Of a stretch of 11,517 nucleotides of DNA, positions 5,939 to 11,517 are shown one piece after another. The stretch lies in NCBI GenBank assembly GCA_001275005.1, contig JWZX01002209.1:1-11517 (forward strand). Direction: 5' to 3'. Origin of the DNA: Chrysochromulina tobinii (taxonomy: Eukaryota > Haptophyta > Prymnesiales > Chrysochromulinaceae). A program made the position numbers and the translations under genes. The number at the start of each line of letters is the position of its first letter. Within the stretch, counting starts at the first letter, position 1. The notes under the pieces were generated by a model. It was given only the letters and a program-made list of their open reading frames with translations. It had not been told where the DNA came from and did not search any database.

Positions 5939-7951
5939 ATGGACCCGCAGCCGGATGATGAACCATTCACGCCGAAGCGGCCGCCGAGCGCACGGGACTT
6001 GATCAGCGTTCCCCCCACGAGCGGCAAATTTGATAACCCGTCTCAACTCAAGCCCCTCCTCGCCGCACTTTTGAGCGTCTCGCTGTTCGTGATCGGGCAC
6101 GGCGTGTACATCCAGCACGGCCAAGCTGTGGTGCTCGCCAAGTACCGTGCGCGAATGGACGCCGATGGCAACCGCAATCTCAGCAAGGAAGAAGTGTCGC
6201 GCTGGTTCTTGGCGAACCTGAACCAGTCGGACGATTCGGCGGCGGTGAAGCGGTGGGGCAAGCTGCTCGGACGATTCGACGAGGACGGCGATGGGGGCTT
6301 TGATGACGACGAGCTGCTGCGCCTCTTTGACAGCATCGACGAGCTTCCCGGGGCAACAGACGACATCAAGGAGCTCGGGGGCGACGCGGGAGAGACGCAG
6401 CGGTTGGTCTTTCTTGGGATGGCGCTGGTGCTCGCGGTGCTGGTGGCGGCGGCGGTCCGCGACGTGTTTGTGCTCACGGGCAGCATCGAGTCGCTCAGCA
6501 CTGACCTGAGGCGCTCGCAAAGGGAAGAGAACGACCGGAAGGCCGAGCTCGCCGCGCTGAGCACCGAAGGCAAGCAGCTCAAGGAACGGTGCTTGCGCCT
6601 CGCCGCCGCCGCCGCTCGGAGCGCCGAGGGAGCTGCCGAGCTTGCGATGGCGAAGGCAGAGCTCGAGGCCAACGAGCGCAAGGAGCACCAAGTTGAGGCT
6701 GAGAGGCGTGCCGCTCACGAGAAGAACCGGCAGCTCGAGGCAGATCTCAAGGCGGCCCAATGGGGGCTCGAGTCACGCCGCAAGGGCGCAGAACTCATCT
6801 CGAAGTTCGTCTTCGATGCAGGCGGGCGCAAGAAACCAAAGCGGCTACAAGGGGCGGCCGAGGGGTCGGTGACTACCAAACAACTCATCACCTCTGCCGA
6901 CGGCGACGTGTGGCTCGACATGCAAGACCAAATCGCCACTTCGGGCGGTACATTCTCGGCGCACAAACTTTGGAAAGTCACCAACGTCGCGACGGGTGAG
7001 CATCGGGTAATGAAGCGCTACAAGAAAGTCGACCACGCTCAACGGGCGCGCGACAGCCGCGTGGACTTTCTCAAGGCCGAGGTAGATCGGCTGCGCGCGG
7101 AGCTAGACCACGTGCAGAGCCAGCTCGAGGATGCCTTGGCTGCCGCTGCCGCCTCGTCTACAGCGGCCGCCGGTGGCGAGGCCGACGAGAAATTCGACCA
7201 CCACGAGGACCTCATCTCTGAATTGTGCGCAGCGTGCGACCTCACTCCGCACCCAAACATCATGCGCTTCGACAAGGTCATTGAAACCGATGACTGGGCG
7301 TTTGTACTGTGCGAGTTTCTCGACGGCAAAGATTTGTTTTCTTTTTCCTTCGAGCAGGTCGAGCAGGGCGTGGACGAGGCCACTGCGAAGCATCTTTTCC
7401 GCCAAATCTTCAGCGCCTTTGCGCACCTGCATGATCGGTGTGGCGTGCTGCACAACGACGTGAAGCCCGAGAATCTCTTCGTGGTCGGGAAAGGCGGCAC
7501 TACCGCGCAGCTGCAGGCCAAGATCATCGACTTTGGACTGGCGAGCTTCCCGGGTAAGATCCCCAAGAGAGCCAACCAGGGCATTGTCGAGGGCAAACCC
7601 TGCTATACCCCACCCGAGTTGCTCGACCCCACCCGAGTTGCCGGCTCGACCCCACCCGAGTTGTCCTGGCTCCTACCGGAGGTGCCGAATGCGACGATGG
7701 AGATGGACATCTTCCGACTGGGAGTCGTGTTGCATCTGGTGCTCGTAAAGGGTTATGCGTACCCGCCGATAACGCCACCCGAACCCTCGCAGCCCGCGCG
7801 GGAGTTAGAGCACCTGCCCGTCACCCTCCTGCCCAAGTGGCGTGCCCTCAGCCCCGCGTGCAAGGAGCTCATCGGAAAGCTGCTCGCCTTTGACCCGAAG
7901 GCGCGCCCGACTGCACAGGCCGCGCTGCAGCATGCGTGGTTCCATACCTGA
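5939..7951 (+). CDS. Membrane EF-hand/coiled-coil protein kinase
   Basis: A 670-residue intronless frame; an in-frame TGA 15 bases upstream supports this ATG. Domains seen: hydrophobic segment about 37-57; EF-hand loops 74-85 (DADGNRNLSKEE) and 114-125 (DEDGDGGFDDDE), both with acidic or Asn/Ser ligands at calcium positions and Glu at position 12; hydrophobic segment about 155-179; coiled coil about 183-285; Ser/Thr-type kinase domain about 330-669. Kinase marks: Gly loop SGGTFS (335-340), Lys359, helix-C Glu428, catalytic HNDVKPEN (505-512) with Asp507, DFG 531-533, PPE 558-560 in place of APE, helix-F Asp590, Arg656. All key catalytic residues are present, but the HRD Arg is Asn. A coiled-coil-like insertion (364-420) separates Lys359 from helix C. 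Basic residues flank the N-terminus and the end of the second membrane segment, while the EF-hand loop is acidic, so I infer EF-hands outside the cytosol and kinase inside. CDPKs differ: their EF-hands are cytosolic and C-terminal. It probably phosphorylates protein in response to lumenal or external calcium; target unknown. Confidence 0.92.
   Translation: MDPQPDDEPFTPKRPPSARDLISVPPTSGKFDNPSQLKPLLAALLSVSLFVIGHGVYIQHGQAVVLAKYRARMDADGNRNLSKEEVSRWFLANLNQSDDSAAVKRWGKLLGRFDEDGDGGFDDDELLRLFDSIDELPGATDDIKELGGDAGETQRLVFLGMALVLAVLVAAAVRDVFVLTGSIESLSTDLRRSQREENDRKAELAALSTEGKQLKERCLRLAAAAARSAEGAAELAMAKAELEANERKEHQVEAERRAAHEKNRQLEADLKAAQWGLESRRKGAELISKFVFDAGGRKKPKRLQGAAEGSVTTKQLITSADGDVWLDMQDQIATSGGTFSAHKLWKVTNVATGEHRVMKRYKKVDHAQRARDSRVDFLKAEVDRLRAELDHVQSQLEDALAAAAASSTAAAGGEADEKFDHHEDLISELCAACDLTPHPNIMRFDKVIETDDWAFVLCEFLDGKDLFSFSFEQVEQGVDEATAKHLFRQIFSAFAHLHDRCGVLHNDVKPENLFVVGKGGTTAQLQAKIIDFGLASFPGKIPKRANQGIVEGKPCYTPPELLDPTRVAGSTPPELSWLLPEVPNATMEMDIFRLGVVLHLVLVKGYAYPPITPPEPSQPARELEHLPVTLLPKWRALSPACKELIGKLLAFDPKARPTAQAALQHAWFHT
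7608..7663 (+). repeat. In-frame triplicated CCCCACCCGAGTTG inside kinase
   Basis: The 14-base word CCCCACCCGAGTTG starts at 7608, 7627 and 7650. The 19- and 23-base steps add up to 42 bases, so the reading frame is kept and about 14 residues are added, producing a second TPPEL (571-575) after the PPE motif at 558-560. It lies in the activation-segment/APE region of the kinase. Confidence 0.88.
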
Positions 7952-7988
7952 GGGGAGTGCATGCGTGGTTCCATACCTGAGGGGAGTG
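7931..7988 (+). repeat. 29-bp tandem duplication spanning the kinase stop codon
   Basis: Bases 7931-7959 are repeated exactly at 7960-7988. The unit begins with CATGCGTGGTTCCATACCTG and includes the final HAWFHT codons and the TGA. The first copy supplies the stop, so the second copy lies in the 3' untranslated region. Confidence 0.95.
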
Positions 7989-8850
7989 CCCTCTCGTACC
8001 ATACCGAGAGACTCCAACAACGTGACAAGCCACAAGCGGAGCAGCAGGGCCGACGGAGGGCTACCTGTCCCTTCCGTCGCTCTCCCGAAACCGCAGCGAG
8101 GAGTTCGCGTGTGGTGGCGGGTCTGTGACCCGGCTGCTCGCTCCGTTATGAAAAGCGGTCGCGGAACCCGACCGATAACCGTGCAGGGGGGCGGGGGGGG
8201 GGGGGTAGGGGGGCAGGGGGTGGTTGGGGGTGGTGGTCGGTGCGGCCTGGTAAATTACCGCGCACGTCTGTGCGAATGTTGTCATGGGTGTACTACGTAG
8301 GAGGCATGTGGGGGTCGGAGGCAAGGGTGTAGGTGGCACATAGGTGTGCATCCTTCGTATAGGCGTGAGGCGTGCTGGCATGGGGTCACGAAGCGGCCTC
8401 TCATGGGCGGAGTTGGATAACGGATACGAATTTAAGGAACACCTTGTGGACACCCAAAGCTGAAAAAGCTGAAAAAGCCGGTAGTGTGTATCTAATAGAG
8501 TGGTGTGCGATCCTAAGATGAAGAGTGGTCGACGTATGACGCACACTGCAGTACGGAAACCTACATAATGAACACAAGATGCCCTGTACGACGCACGCGA
8601 GTATGCACAGTGCTCCCCTACGCAAGAAGAGTGATGTTATAATACTCGTAAGGTTGGGACCGGTCAAACGAGTATTGTACCGACCTCGTACATGCTTGGG
8701 CCGGAGGTACACGCATCAGTAACATGTGTAGGCTTTACTAACGACCCGCATTCACTCATTTGTCGGATATCGACGCGCTTGGTTTCACCCTGGCATGCAA
8801 CACGTCGGGAATGCAGTGACGAATCTGAAAAGCGGGCGGGCACGGCGTTC
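7989..8850. other. Intergenic region downstream of the kinase
   Basis: Apart from a poly-G tract and a small GCTGAAAAA duplication (8459-8476), I find nothing recognisable. Open frames on both strands are short and lack motifs. No clear AATAAA-type signal follows the kinase stop. Confidence 0.5.
8185..8240 (+). repeat. Poly-G tract with G-quadruplex potential
   Basis: Several runs of 4 to 13 consecutive G (GGGGGG, a 13-G run, GGGGGG, GGGGG, GGGGG) separated by one to four bases. This fits a four-run G-quadruplex pattern on the plus strand. It lies about 240 bp beyond the kinase stop and could affect transcription termination, but that is inference. Confidence 0.8.
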
Positions 8851-8855
8851 ACCTT

Positions 8856-9959
8856 GTGAAAATTCTGATCAGGTCCCGTAGAGTTCTAGCGACCCTTTTT
8901 TTCTCTAAGGGGCGGGCCCGGAGCGACGCTGCCGGGCTCCCTGGCGGCTTCAGACGCGCTCGGGTCGGCCCGTTCGGGCTTCGAGGCGACGCCCGTGGTC
9001 GATGCCGACCAAGGCAAGAGCGAATCGCACCGACGGCGACGCCGAGGCCGGTGCTGCGGAGGCGGAAAAGTGCAAGAAGGCGCGGGTCACCCTGCCGGTG
9101 CTCTCCGTGCTGCAGACGGTGCTTCAACAAGCATTTGTTGAGGGACGACACAATCAATGCCGCACTCGTAGGTGAGAATCTGCGGATGAATGGATCGATA
9201 CGCGAAGCACATACTGCTGAGCTATGCAACTGCAAACTGGGCACAGGCCAAAGCTGCTGCACCAATCTGTGGGGTAGCAAAGCTACCTTTCAGCAGCACA
9301 GAATTGAGTTCCTCAACCGCACACAAGAGACGCGCACACAATCTGTCTTTGCAATGCTTAAGGACAGCTACTACACCGAACAGGATGTTACCGGGCAACC
9401 AGTTGGGGGCCGCAGGTGGCATTTCAGCGTCAACACAGACTTAGGTCAACGTGCGGTGTGCAAGGGGGTTTTCCTCCTTGCATACCCCATTGGCCACGCA
9501 ACTCTAGCTCGGATTCAACAGCGAATCAAAAATGGGTGCACGATGGCCCATGATAAGCGAGATGATGAGCATATCTTCAAAGATGAACGGAAGTCTCTGG
9601 GCATTATCGGATGGTATATTGGGTATGCGGAATCGATGGGTGATTGGATGCCAGACTCAAACGAGCTCGTGGTCCCTCGACGTGATCGCCAGGATGAGCA
9701 CGAGGAATACGAGTTAGCTCTAGGCGAGGATGCTGCTGCCTATTCTTTCTTCTGTCGCATAATTGGAACAGCTCCCGAGTTGGCGCACATAGTACGCGTG
9801 TGTCTGGATGCGGTGCACTCGGGATATCCTATGTTCGCAGCCGGAGCATCTGATCAGCCGCCAAATTCGTGCCAGGACGGTCCGGGACGAGCCCGCAAGG
9901 GCCCGGACAGGCGCCATTCGGATTTTTGGTTATTGACGCTAACCCCACTTTCTCTCTGA
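8856..9959 (+). CDS. Transposase-like protein, N-terminal part (probably decayed)
   Basis: The open frame (GTG-opened, 367 residues) looks protein-like from about residue 92 on. Visible: CNCKLGTGQSCCTNLWG (124-140) with four cysteines; FQQHRIEFL (145-153); RRWHFSVNT (186-194); VCKGVFLLAYPIGHATLARI (201-220); WYIGYAESMGDWMPDSNELV (253-272); and a YSFFCRIIGTAPELAHIVRV stretch (296-315). This order matches, from memory, a widespread family of uncharacterised eukaryotic cut-and-paste transposases: cysteine region, VC-x-AFL-x-x-YGI-x-x-x-TL-x-RI, GD-x-MP-x-LP, then a DDE core. The DDE core is not present. Residues 1-90 are Arg/Pro-rich and look off-frame; an overlapping frame from ATG 9002 (MPTKARANRT..., see separate entry) is a better N-terminus. 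The 3' part (about 9870-9959) is probably intronic. Role would be transposition; this copy looks defective. Confidence 0.55.
   Translation: MKILIRSRRVLATLFFSKGRARSDAAGLPGGFRRARVGPFGLRGDARGRCRPRQERIAPTATPRPVLRRRKSARRRGSPCRCSPCCRRCFNKHLLRDDTINAALVGENLRMNGSIREAHTAELCNCKLGTGQSCCTNLWGSKATFQQHRIEFLNRTQETRTQSVFAMLKDSYYTEQDVTGQPVGGRRWHFSVNTDLGQRAVCKGVFLLAYPIGHATLARIQQRIKNGCTMAHDKRDDEHIFKDERKSLGIIGWYIGYAESMGDWMPDSNELVVPRRDRQDEHEEYELALGEDAAAYSFFCRIIGTAPELAHIVRVCLDAVHSGYPMFAAGASDQPPNSCQDGPGRARKGPDRRHSDFWLLTLTPLSL
9002..9171 (+). CDS. Candidate first exon of the transposase-like gene
   Basis: An ATG at 9002 opens MPTKARANRTDGDAEAGAAE followed by a Lys-rich segment and VTLPVLSVLQTVLQQAFVEG, a more natural composition than the Arg/Pro-rich frame of the longer ORF over the same bases. 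It ends at a good donor, AG|GTGAGA, at 9171/9172. The downstream transposase-like residues are in another frame, so an intron or an indel must join them; I found only a weak acceptor with the right phase (AAAG at 9250-9253). Low certainty. Confidence 0.35.
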
Positions 9960-9962
9960 CAG
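9936..9962 (+). other. Probable intron branch point and 3' splice site
   Basis: GACGCTAACC (branch-point-like CTAAC) is followed by the pyrimidine-rich CCCCACTTTCTCTCTGACAG ending at 9962, a textbook spliceosomal acceptor. A protein-like frame starts directly after it. The matching donor is unclear: GTGTGT at 9798 keeps the frame, but it is not a strong consensus. Confidence 0.5.
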
Positions 9963-10160
9963 TGTGACGCCGAGGTGCGAAACGAGCTACATTATAAGGA
10001 GTTGGCTGCAGATCCTATTTGGTTGCCTCCTTTGGCAACAGGGGGCGGTCCGTTGGTGACTGACCCTGATGGAATTGAGCTCTTCGAGCCGGGATTTGAG
10101 CCCAAGGATCCAGCACAGGTAGCCCCTCAAGAAAAAGAGTTTTTTGCGCCGCGCGAATGA
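9963..10160 (+). CDS. Candidate terminal exon of the transposase-like gene
   Basis: The frame after the acceptor reads CDAEVRNELHYKELAADPIW, then a Pro/Glu/Asp-rich tail ending FFAPRE and a TGA stop at 10158-10160. Acidic composition and the position after a good splice acceptor support an exon. I do not recognise the family of this tail by itself; it is linked to the transposase-like gene only by position. The DDE catalytic region expected between the two parts is absent, implying an internal deletion. Confidence 0.45.
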   Translation, partial: CDAEVRNELHYKELAADPIWLPPLATGGGPLVTDPDGIELFEPGFEPKDPAQVAPQEKEFFAPRE

Positions 10161-10212
10161 AATGAGAAATGTTGAGTTTATTTATTCATCTTAGTAAGTA
10201 AGGCAGAAAGGT

Positions 10213-10322
10213 ACAGACTTATTGCTTCTAAGGCCACTCAACGCAGCAGTGCGTCGTGCTGTACACATCTAGGATAGCGGTAGTGTAGCACCGTCCTCGA
10301 TGTGCACCGTCACGTCACATCA
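10213..10322 (+). repeat. Dispersed repeat R1, third copy
   Basis: ACAGACTTATTGCTTCT, AAGGCCACTCAACGCAGCAG, TGCGTCGTGCTGTACACATC, AGCGGTAGTGTAGC and GTCCTCGATGTGCACCGTC match the copy at 3633-3800 in the same order, with the 11-bp block unexpanded and an internal deletion. It directly precedes the RING/U-box-like array. Confidence 0.75.
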
Positions 10323-10359
10323 TGGCGGGGCAGAAAGCCGCCCATGACCCACATCTTCT

Positions 10360-10390
10360 GTGCACATGGTCGACGACGAATGCAAAGTGC
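10360..10390 (+). repeat. Inverted fragment of the RING/U-box-like unit
   Basis: GCACATGGTCGACGACGAAT followed by GCAAAGTG reads on the plus strand almost exactly as the minus-strand unit core (TGCATGGTCGACGACGAATG then CAACGTG). A short piece of the unit therefore lies inverted immediately next to the first unit of the array. Confidence 0.7.
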
Positions 10391-10431
10391 TGACACGCCG
10401 AGCAGCTATACACAGACGCACAGCGTGCATG

Positions 10432-10536
10432 CTAGACGCATCTACGCGTGTAGCAGCGGCCGCAAGAAGCGGCCTCATCGATCTGAACGTTGCATTCGTC
10501 GTCGACCATGTAGATGGGACACCTCGACGAGCTCAT
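10432..10536 (-). pseudogene. RING/U-box-like micro-ORF, unit 1
   Basis: Same 34-codon ATG-to-TAG frame as the unit at 10817-10921, but the second cysteine of CPIC is Tyr (CPIY). It keeps DDECNVQIDEAASCGRCYTR and RRCV. Loss of a putative metal ligand suggests decay. Confidence 0.4.
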
Positions 10537-10622
10537 GTTGAGTCTTGCGTGGAAGCGGACCTTGCAAGCCTCGGGTGGATCTGACACGCCGAGCAGCTAT
10601 ACACAGACGCGCAGAGTGCATG

Positions 10623-10730
10623 CTAGACGCATCTACGCGTGAAGCAGCGGCCGCAAGAAGCGGCCTCATCGATCATCACGTTTCATTCGTGCTCGTCGAC
10701 CATGCAGATGGGACACCTCGACGAGCTCAT
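10623..10730 (-). pseudogene. RING/U-box-like micro-ORF, unit 2, with stop
   Basis: The corresponding frame has a three-base insertion (adding one residue) and the Cys codon of DDEC is TGA, so it stops after MVDEHE. The rest (NVMIDEAASCGRCFTRRCV) is preserved after the stop. Confidence 0.45.
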
Positions 10731-10816
10731 GTTGAGTCTTGCGTGGAAGCTGACCTTGCAAGCCTCGGATGGATCTAACACGCCGAGCAGCTATACACAG
10801 ACGCGTAGCGTGCATG

Positions 10817-11074
10817 CTAGACGCATCTACGCGTGTAGGAGCGGCCGCAAGAAGCGGCCTCATCGATCATCACGTTGCATTCGTCGTCGACCATGCAGAT
10901 GGGACACCTCGACGAGCTCATGTTGAGTCTTGCGTGGAAGCTGACCTTGCAAGCCTCGGGTGGATCTGATACGCCGTAGACGCATCTACGCGTGTAGAAG
11001 CGGCCGCAAGAAGCGGCCTCATCGATGTGCCGTGCGCTTTGCACCGCCGCTGCGCGGTTCGATTTATCGCGCAT
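10817..11074 (-). CDS. RING/U-box-like small ORF (best-preserved unit)
   Basis: The 85-codon frame contains a first half-motif (HIDEAASCGRFYTRRCVYG) from the truncated unit, then DPPEACKVSFHARLNMSSS, then CPICMVDDECNVMIDEAASC and GRSYTRRCV before a TAG. The spacing C-x2-C-x14-C-G-R-x-Y-T-x2-C follows the RING pattern (C-x2-C ... C-x-H-x2-C-x2-C) but has Arg for the His and Thr for the fifth Cys, so zinc binding is doubtful; it also resembles a U-box (CPI ... DEA-CG-x-Y-x-R). RING and U-box domains act in ubiquitin transfer, but nothing here shows activity. The short form starting at ATG 10921 is 34 residues. It could be a relic rather than an expressed gene. Confidence 0.35.
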   Translation of the reverse strand: MRDKSNRAAAVQSARHIDEAASCGRFYTRRCVYGVSDPPEACKVSFHARLNMSSSRCPICMVDDECNVMIDEAASCGRSYTRRCV

Positions 11075-11132
11075 AGATTTCTTTTTGCTCGGCTATTTTT
11101 TCGGCCCTAAACGAGGTTTTTAACGTCGATCG

Positions 11133-11185
11133 TAATGCAAATACACCTGTCGTGTAAGCTGTTTTTTGGCATTAATGCAAATACA
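11133..11185 (+). repeat. Duplicated TAATGCAAATACA
   Basis: TAATGCAAATACA occurs at 11133-11145 and 11173-11185, exactly 40 bp apart, in an AT-richer spacer between the RING-like array and the Pro-rich frame. CCTCCAGT is also doubled nearby (about 11221-11239). Possible regulatory significance is only a guess. The rest of 11030-11308 holds nothing I can name. Confidence 0.5.
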
Positions 11186-11308
11186 TGTTTTGTGCACGTG
11201 TATGTAACGAGATCTGCTCACCTCCAGTCTACCTCCAGTCACACACGCTTACCATGGAAGCTCTCCTCAGGTCACCTCTCGCGCCCTGTCGGCCCGCCGT
11301 CCTTGCTC

Positions 11309-11517
11309 TCATGCGGCGGCGGCGAGGGCGACCCCGTCGGTACGTGGCGAGGGCGACGGTGGTGGCGAGGACGACGGTGGTAACGAGGTCGACGGTGGCA
11401 GCGGCGATGGCGACGGCGGCGGCAGGAATAGCGACGGCGGCGGCGGCGAGGGCGAGGGCGACAGTGGCGGCGGCGAGGGCGACGGCGGCGAGGGCGACGG
11501 TGGTGGCGGCGAGGGCG
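11309..11517 (-). CDS. Partial Ser/Pro-rich (SPPPP) reading frame, C-terminal end
   Basis: Open from the right window edge on the minus strand to a TGA at 11309-11311, 69 full codons with the stop. Residues are PSPPPPSPSPPSPSPPPLSP-like, then PPPSPSPLPPSTSLPPSSSP, ending RTDGVALAAAA. Such runs occur in hydroxyproline-rich extracellular or cell-wall proteins of algae, and the window has another such stretch at 3292-3411. Since the underlying DNA is a GGCGAGGGCGACGG-type low-complexity tract that opens frames easily, the frame may be spurious. The N-terminal part lies outside the window. Confidence 0.35.
   Translation of the reverse strand, partial: PSPPPPSPSPPSPSPPPLSPSPSPPPPSLFLPPPSPSPLPPSTSLPPSSSPPPSPSPRTDGVALAAAA

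Larger units (their letters stand above)
10391..11026 (-). repeat. Tandem array of ~191-194 bp RING/U-box-like units
   Basis: Three full units start at 10391, 10582 and 10776 (lengths 191, 194, 191) and a fourth, truncated by loss of about 32 bp near its start, begins at 10967. Units are about 95% alike by eye. On the minus strand each carries ATG-to-TAG frames for a 34-residue motif of the form CPIC ... CGRxYTRRCV. Unit length is not a multiple of three, so units cannot form one fused protein. The array shows that this motif-bearing segment was amplified as DNA. Confidence 0.92.

Noticed and set aside
5807-6760. 317-codon minus-strand ORF opposite the kinase
   Set aside because: It is antisense to a clearly coding region; its frame lacks motifs, while the plus strand carries all kinase and EF-hand residues.
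10302-10969. Plus-strand ORFs with recurring HADGTPRRAHVESCVEADLA residues
   Set aside because: They are the opposite strand of the RING/U-box-like units. The minus strand shows a patterned Cys motif, while the plus-strand frame has no recognisable features and ends in each unit.
11133-11185. ATGCAAAT octamer as a POU-type binding site
   Set aside because: That binding site is known from animals; the host seems to be an alga, so the word is kept only as a short duplication.
1-11517. tRNA, rRNA or other structured RNA genes
   Set aside because: I found no cloverleaf with a GGTTCRANNCC-type arm and acceptor stem, nor any rRNA-like conserved segment; a covariance-model scan was not possible here.

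Overview
The window looks like nuclear DNA from a GC-rich unicellular eukaryote, most likely a flagellated alga. I favour a haptophyte or similar lineage but cannot prove it from sequence alone. The clues are: a eukaryotic protein kinase with EF-hands; a plausible intron 3' end (branch-point-like CTAAC, pyrimidine tract, CAG); remnants of a dynein heavy chain; fragments of the C-x-LGT(D/N)C-x-(D/N)C / CDDGG cysteine-rich motif that I recall from secreted algal proteins, followed by SPPPP-type proline repeats; a degenerate TTAGGG-like tract; and very high repeat content. Nothing suggests bacterial operons.

Layout. 1-90: reverse-oriented copies of a GCGTCTCACAA-type repeat. About 117-1900: a large minisatellite, first as reverse-oriented decamers, then perfect decamers, then a degenerate ~20-bp repeat with higher-order units. 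1900-2330: unassigned. 2339-2632 (minus): a frame-broken dynein heavy chain remnant. 2918-2992: two more GCGTCTCACAA copies. 3292-3475 (minus): a frameshifted cysteine motif plus proline-rich stretch. 3633-4335: a dispersed repeat (two copies) followed by a decayed RING/U-box-like unit. 4512-4571: a CDDGG motif fragment. 5027-5815: GCGTCTCACAA minisatellite interrupted by a telomere-like GGTTAGG tract.

5939-7951 (plus) is the one intact, convincing gene: a 670-residue predicted membrane kinase. Its order is transmembrane segment, two EF-hands, transmembrane segment, long coiled coil, kinase domain. Charge distribution suggests the EF-hands lie outside the cytosol and the kinase inside it, a layout reminiscent of STIM-type calcium sensors joined to a kinase. 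This is the best candidate for an undescribed system here.

8856-10160 (plus) carries a decayed transposase-like gene (N-terminal zinc/DNA-binding-like half plus a probable terminal exon, catalytic core not seen). 10213-11026 repeats the association seen at 3633-4335: the same dispersed repeat next to RING/U-box-like units, here as a tandem array of ~191-194 bp on the minus strand. The window ends inside a minus-strand proline/serine-rich reading frame (11309-11517). Apart from the kinase, the window reads as a repeat-rich, possibly subtelomeric or formerly subtelomeric region full of gene fragments; I see no functional cooperation among the genes.
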